Position numbers and translations under genes: made by a program
Shown here: piece by piece, positions 30,476 to 33,699 of the stretch
How the letters are laid out: each line of letters opens with the position of its first letter
Numbering within the stretch: the first letter of the stretch is position 1
Notes under the pieces: generated by a model
The model's database searches: none
Told to the model about the DNA's origin: nothing
Seen by the model: only the letters and a program-made list of their open reading frames with translations
Assembly: GCA_012799605.1 (NCBI GenBank)
Contig: JAAZKX010000063.1
Coordinates: 1-33,699, forward strand
DNA length: 33,699 nt
Reading direction: 5' to 3'
Source of the DNA: Bacillota bacterium
GTDB taxonomy: Bacteria > Bacillota > DTU030 > DUMP01

Positions 30476-32623
30476 ATGCCGCATGAGGGTGAAGTTTTGG
30501 CTTTGGATATCGGTACAAGGACCATCATGGGTGTAGTGCTGGAAAAAGCCCCGAACGGGTACCGCATCCGAGCGGCCGAACAATTTGAGCATCAGGACCG
30601 GGCTATGTACCAAGGCCAGGTTCATGATGTGCTGGCCGTAGCCGAAAGCGTCAAGAAACTAAAGACCGTTTTAGAGCGGCGCCGGAAAAAAACCTTCGAA
30701 CGAGCTGCTGTGGCTGCTGCCGGTCGCTCGCTTAAAATGTCAGCCGGTCAGGCCCGGCGGCGGCGAAATAGCCTGGCGGCGGTAACAGCGGCCGAGATCG
30801 AACTTTTGGAGCTGGAGGCGCTGCGGGCGGCCCAGGCTCAGCTAGTTAGCGCGGAAGGCGAAGCGGCGGCGGTTGGTTTCTTCTGCGTTGGCTATAGTAC
30901 CAGCCGCTATTTGCTGGACGGTGAGCCTATTTCCGAGCTGCGGGGACAGGTATGTGCGGAAATCGGGGTGGAGTTAATCGCAACCTTTTTACCCCGGGTA
31001 GTGGTCAACGCTTTGCTTTCAGTGTTAAAGCATGCTGAGTTGGAGCCGGCCAGCCTAACTTTGGAACCGATTGCCGCTTTGGAAGCATCTGTTCCGGCCG
31101 GTATGCGCCAGCTCAATCTAGCCTTGCTGGATATCGGCGCCGGTACTACCGATATTGCTTTGGTGCGCCGGGGACGCGTTTTTGCTTACGGGATGGCCCC
31201 GCTGGCCGGCGATAAAATCACTGATGCAATTTGCCAGAAATATTTGCTCGATTTTGCTGTGGCCGAAGCTGTCAAAAAAAAGCTGGCACAGCAAGATGAG
31301 GTTACTTTCACCGATATTTTAGGAAACAAACAGCGGCTAGCCAGCGAACGTATTATCGCTTCCTTGAGCGAACTTATCGAGCAAATGGCTGCCGATATTG
31401 CCGCTCAGGTTTTATCTTTAAACGGTGGCCGGCCGGACGCAGTCCTTCTTGTAGGCGGTGGCAGCCTTACGCCCGGCTTTCCCCAAGCATTGGCTGACGC
31501 AATGGAACTACCCCAATCGCGGGTAGGGATCCGCACCCGCGAAATGATCACTACAGTAACCGGGCAGTCAAAAAAACTGGGCGGGCCCCAAGGGGTGACC
31601 CCGCTGGGGATTGCCATGACTGCTTTTGGATCCGGACCACTTCATTTTGTCGATGTTACCGTAAACGGTCAGCCCGTACCGCTGTGGCAGGGAGCCGGCC
31701 AGACAGTAGCTGATGCCCTGCTGGCAGCCAGCGGCAGCTGGACTCATTTGTTCGGGCGGCCCGGGTTGGCTCTGACGGTAGAAATAAACGGCCGGCTGAA
31801 AGTTATCCCCGGGGAGCAGGGCCAGTCGCCGCATATTTTGGTTAACGGACAGCCTGCCGCTTTAGATACCGTGCTTAGCCCAGGTGCCAAGATCGAATTT
31901 ACTCCCGGAAAACATGGTCGTCCAGCTCAGGCGCTGGTACGCGATCTGATTGCAGAAGGCCGTACTATAACAATAAACGGAAAAAGCTACCCTTTCCCGG
32001 CGGCGGTTTACCTTAATGGGCACCCGGCTGATTTGGATGCCAAGGTACCCGATCGCGCCTGTGTGACCATAGATTGGGAGCAGCCGCTTGCGGAAATACT
32101 TATGGCTACCGGGGTAGATCCGGCCCAGCTCAAAAAAGAAGATATCCCCTACCGGTTGGGCGCAAAGCAACATGTTTTCTCCTTTTGTCCCTGCCAGGTC
32201 AGCGTAAATGGCCGGGCTGCATCGTTGACCGAGCTGGTCCGCCCCGGCGATACAATCGAATACGTACTAAACCGCCCCAGGCCTACGGTGGGATCAGTCC
32301 TAGCGGCTCACATGGTACCCAAGCCGCCGCTGGTCATCGCCGTAAACGGACAGGAGCTGAAGCTGCCGGCCAGCGGAACTGAGATCCTGGTCAGCGGCAG
32401 GCCAGCCCGGGCTGAAGATCCGCTCGAGCCGGGGGCGGAAATCACCCTGATTCCCGGACGGTCAGATTATATTGTCAGCGATTTGTTCGCATTGATCGAT
32501 GTGAAAAAACAAGCTGTGCCCGGTGGTAAATTAGACATGCTTATCAATGGCAAACCAGCTACCTTTACCACTCCTTTGGGCCCCGGCGACCAAGTAACCC
32601 TGGTTTGGAACCAAAAGATGTAA
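30476..32623 (+). CDS. FtsA-like ATPase with C-terminal run of beta-grasp-like modules
   Basis: A 715-residue actin-fold protein. The ATPase part (residues 6-385) shows phosphate-1 ALDIGTRTIMGVV (9-21), phosphate-2 LLDIGAGTTDIALV (217-230) and the adenosine motif LLVGGGSLTPGF (324-335), as in FtsA/PilM. The 330-residue C-terminal part is a chain of modules with a repeated NG signature (396, 437, 456, 500, 513, 577, 623, 690), most followed by L..LxPGDxIxxxxG, like small beta-grasp/ubiquitin-like folds. No membrane anchor helix is evident. Normal FtsA is about 420 residues with an amphipathic end, so this is not canonical FtsA. Start ATG 30476 follows GAGGTGG by 8 bases. A role at the envelope or in division is inference. 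Confidence 0.82.
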   Translation: MPHEGEVLALDIGTRTIMGVVLEKAPNGYRIRAAEQFEHQDRAMYQGQVHDVLAVAESVKKLKTVLERRRKKTFERAAVAAAGRSLKMSAGQARRRRNSLAAVTAAEIELLELEALRAAQAQLVSAEGEAAAVGFFCVGYSTSRYLLDGEPISELRGQVCAEIGVELIATFLPRVVVNALLSVLKHAELEPASLTLEPIAALEASVPAGMRQLNLALLDIGAGTTDIALVRRGRVFAYGMAPLAGDKITDAICQKYLLDFAVAEAVKKKLAQQDEVTFTDILGNKQRLASERIIASLSELIEQMAADIAAQVLSLNGGRPDAVLLVGGGSLTPGFPQALADAMELPQSRVGIRTREMITTVTGQSKKLGGPQGVTPLGIAMTAFGSGPLHFVDVTVNGQPVPLWQGAGQTVADALLAASGSWTHLFGRPGLALTVEINGRLKVIPGEQGQSPHILVNGQPAALDTVLSPGAKIEFTPGKHGRPAQALVRDLIAEGRTITINGKSYPFPAAVYLNGHPADLDAKVPDRACVTIDWEQPLAEILMATGVDPAQLKKEDIPYRLGAKQHVFSFCPCQVSVNGRAASLTELVRPGDTIEYVLNRPRPTVGSVLAAHMVPKPPLVIAVNGQELKLPASGTEILVSGRPARAEDPLEPGAEITLIPGRSDYIVSDLFALIDVKKQAVPGGKLDMLINGKPATFTTPLGPGDQVTLVWNQKM

Positions 32624-32638
32624 GGTGGCGATATCTAG

Positions 32639-33274
32639 ATGCCGATTGATGAAGCGCGGTTAAAGTCTGTTTTATCATCCAATAAGCGCACCATTATAAA
32701 TAGTGATATGTTTGCCCGGTCAGCGGTGCTAGTCCCTTTGATCAAATCAGATACAGGCTCCTGGGAAATACTTTTTCAAGTGCGGGCTTCGCATTTAAAA
32801 CGCCAGCCGGGGGAGATTTGTTTTCCGGGCGGAACCTTGGACAGCCCCCAGGAAAGCCCACGCCGAGCAGCCCGCCGCGAGACCTGTGAGGAGTTGGGAC
32901 TGCGGCCGGAGGAAGTTTACATGTGGGGCCGGCTGGGGCTTCTCATTTCTTTGTTCAACATGCTACTTTTTTCTTTTGTAGGTAAAATTCCGCCAATCGA
33001 GCGCTTGAACCCCAGTGCAGCCGAAGTTGCAGCTGTATTTACTGTGCCCATTGAGCGCCTGCTCCGCTTGGAGCCGGAAATTCACTATGTGCATTTGACA
33101 GCCTCGCCAGGGAAGAATTTTCCCTATCATAAAATACCCGGTGGCCGGGATTACCCTTGGCACACCGGGGTCGTTGAGGAAGTCTTTTATGAAGTTGACG
33201 GGCACATTATCTGGGGGCTGACTGCCCGCGTCCTGCAGTACTTTCTAGCTTTGGTCCGAAAAAGCCAGCTATGA
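32639..33274 (+). CDS. Nudix hydrolase, CoA pyrophosphatase-like
   Basis: A 211-residue Nudix protein. The sequence LKRQPGEICFPGG (53-65) matches the CoA-hydrolase (NuCoA) motif, and the Nudix helix RETCEELG (80-87) is intact with the catalytic Glu residues. CoA pyrophosphatases split CoA into 3',5'-ADP and phosphopantetheine. The C-terminal part is longer than usual, with a YxxHxTASPGKNFPYHKIPGG region. It starts 15 bases after the FtsA-like gene and is probably in its operon. Its last bases overlap the stop of the convergent radical SAM gene by 6 bases. Confidence 0.88.
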   Translation: MPIDEARLKSVLSSNKRTIINSDMFARSAVLVPLIKSDTGSWEILFQVRASHLKRQPGEICFPGGTLDSPQESPRRAARRETCEELGLRPEEVYMWGRLGLLISLFNMLLFSFVGKIPPIERLNPSAAEVAAVFTVPIERLLRLEPEIHYVHLTASPGKNFPYHKIPGGRDYPWHTGVVEEVFYEVDGHIIWGLTARVLQYFLALVRKSQL

Positions 33275-33699
33275 TTTTATTTTGTGGGTAAAAACACCGC
33301 CCCAGCCGCATTGACCACAGCTACCGTCCTCCTTTGCCCCGATAAAGCGGGGACTATAACCGCGGCGGCTAATCAACACCGCGCCGCATTTGGGGCAGCA
33401 GGTATCGCGGCCGGAAGCCAGGTCAGCGTTGCCGATATAAACATAATTTAGACTCCGGCGAGAAATTTGGGCTGCCTGCTCCAACGTCTCAAGCGGCGTT
33501 GGCGGCAGGTTTAGTTTATAGTGGGGAAAATAACGGCTCAAGTGAAGCGGTATATCTGGAGACAAGTCCGATATCCATTCGGTCAAGGCTGTTATTTCAG
33601 CCGGCGAATCATTGTAGCCAGGGATCACCAATGTAGTCAGCTCAAGGTGGCAGCCAGCCTCGATAACTGTCCGGATGCTATCTAGTACCGGCTCGAGCC
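33269..33699 (-). CDS. AmmeMemoRadiSam-type radical SAM enzyme, C-terminal part (cut by window end)
   Basis: The frame is open from the right edge of the window, so only the C-terminal 142 residues or so are present; the CxxxCxxC cluster motif lies outside. What remains is typical of the PflA-like radical SAM protein of the AMMECR1/Memo set: LELTTLVIPGYNDSP, LSPDIPLHLSRYFPHYK, and a C-terminal zinc-ribbon-like pair CPKCG and CGQCG. The biochemical role of this family is not established. An internal start near 33631 would be an artefact of truncation, since homology continues before it. Confidence 0.82.
   Translation of the reverse strand, partial: LEPVLDSIRTVIEAGCHLELTTLVIPGYNDSPAEITALTEWISDLSPDIPLHLSRYFPHYKLNLPPTPLETLEQAAQISRRSLNYVYIGNADLASGRDTCCPKCGAVLISRRGYSPRFIGAKEDGSCGQCGWGGVFTHKIKS

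Noticed and set aside
1-33699. tRNA genes, rRNA genes, CRISPR arrays
   Set aside because: No cloverleaf or regularly spaced repeats were seen by eye; a tRNA scan would be needed for certainty.

Overview
The window looks like a chromosomal segment of an anaerobic, low-to-mid-GC Firmicute (Clostridia, Peptococcaceae/Thermoanaerobacterales-like). The reasons are strong GGAGG-type ribosome sites throughout, GTG and TTG starts, sigma-A type promoters, a CIRCE-controlled groESL operon, an FMN riboswitch with a terminator in front of ribU, a two-gene FeoB, and a FadR-type GntR regulator. No genus can be named from the sequence alone. No rRNA, tRNA, CRISPR array, intact IS element or prophage is visible.

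Layout. 1-3.8 kb: a lipoprotein with a TolB-like propeller, convergent with a two-gene operon (M19 dipeptidase, then a CapA-like lipoprotein). 4.0-6.9 kb: iron uptake operon feoA-feoB(GTPase)-feoB(membrane) followed by a DtxR/MntR-family regulator. 7.0-8.5 kb: plsY and nfo on the minus strand. 8.6-10.7 kb: groES-groEL with a consensus promoter and CIRCE. 10.7-14.2 kb: a TGS-domain uridine kinase-like protein, pfkA, and a cupin phosphoglucose isomerase homologue that lacks metal ligands. 14.3-16.2 kb: a JAMM-TM-LysM membrane protein, divergent from FMN-riboswitch-ribU. 16.2-19.8 kb: a very large fused glycosyltransferase / GH130 protein. 19.9-22.7 kb: a GntR regulator, a small orphan ORF whose promoter is overlaid by two GntR-like operators, a DMT transporter and an ArAE-family membrane protein. 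22.8-26.9 kb: methyltransferase, cardiolipin synthase, an unknown protein with a C-terminal Cys cluster, a small helical protein and a DUF2512-like membrane protein. 26.9-28.4 kb: a sugar-nucleotide epimerase flanked by copies of a REP-like repeat, then a nearly 500-base gene-free stretch rich in palindromes. 28.4-30.3 kb: a divergent XRE regulator / small coiled-coil gene pair with a double operator, a HAD hydrolase and a small helical protein. 30.5-33.7 kb: an FtsA-like ATPase with a long run of NG-motif (beta-grasp-like) units, a CoA-type Nudix hydrolase, and a radical SAM enzyme of the AmmeMemoRadiSam type cut by the window edge.

Most of the window is core metabolism and housekeeping. The parts most worth following up are the GT-A/GH130 fusion, the FtsA-like protein with repeated C-terminal modules, the JAMM-TM-LysM protein, the degenerate cupin isomerase beside pfkA, the operator-overlaid promoter of the 52-residue ORF, and the repeat-rich region around 26.9-28.4 kb.
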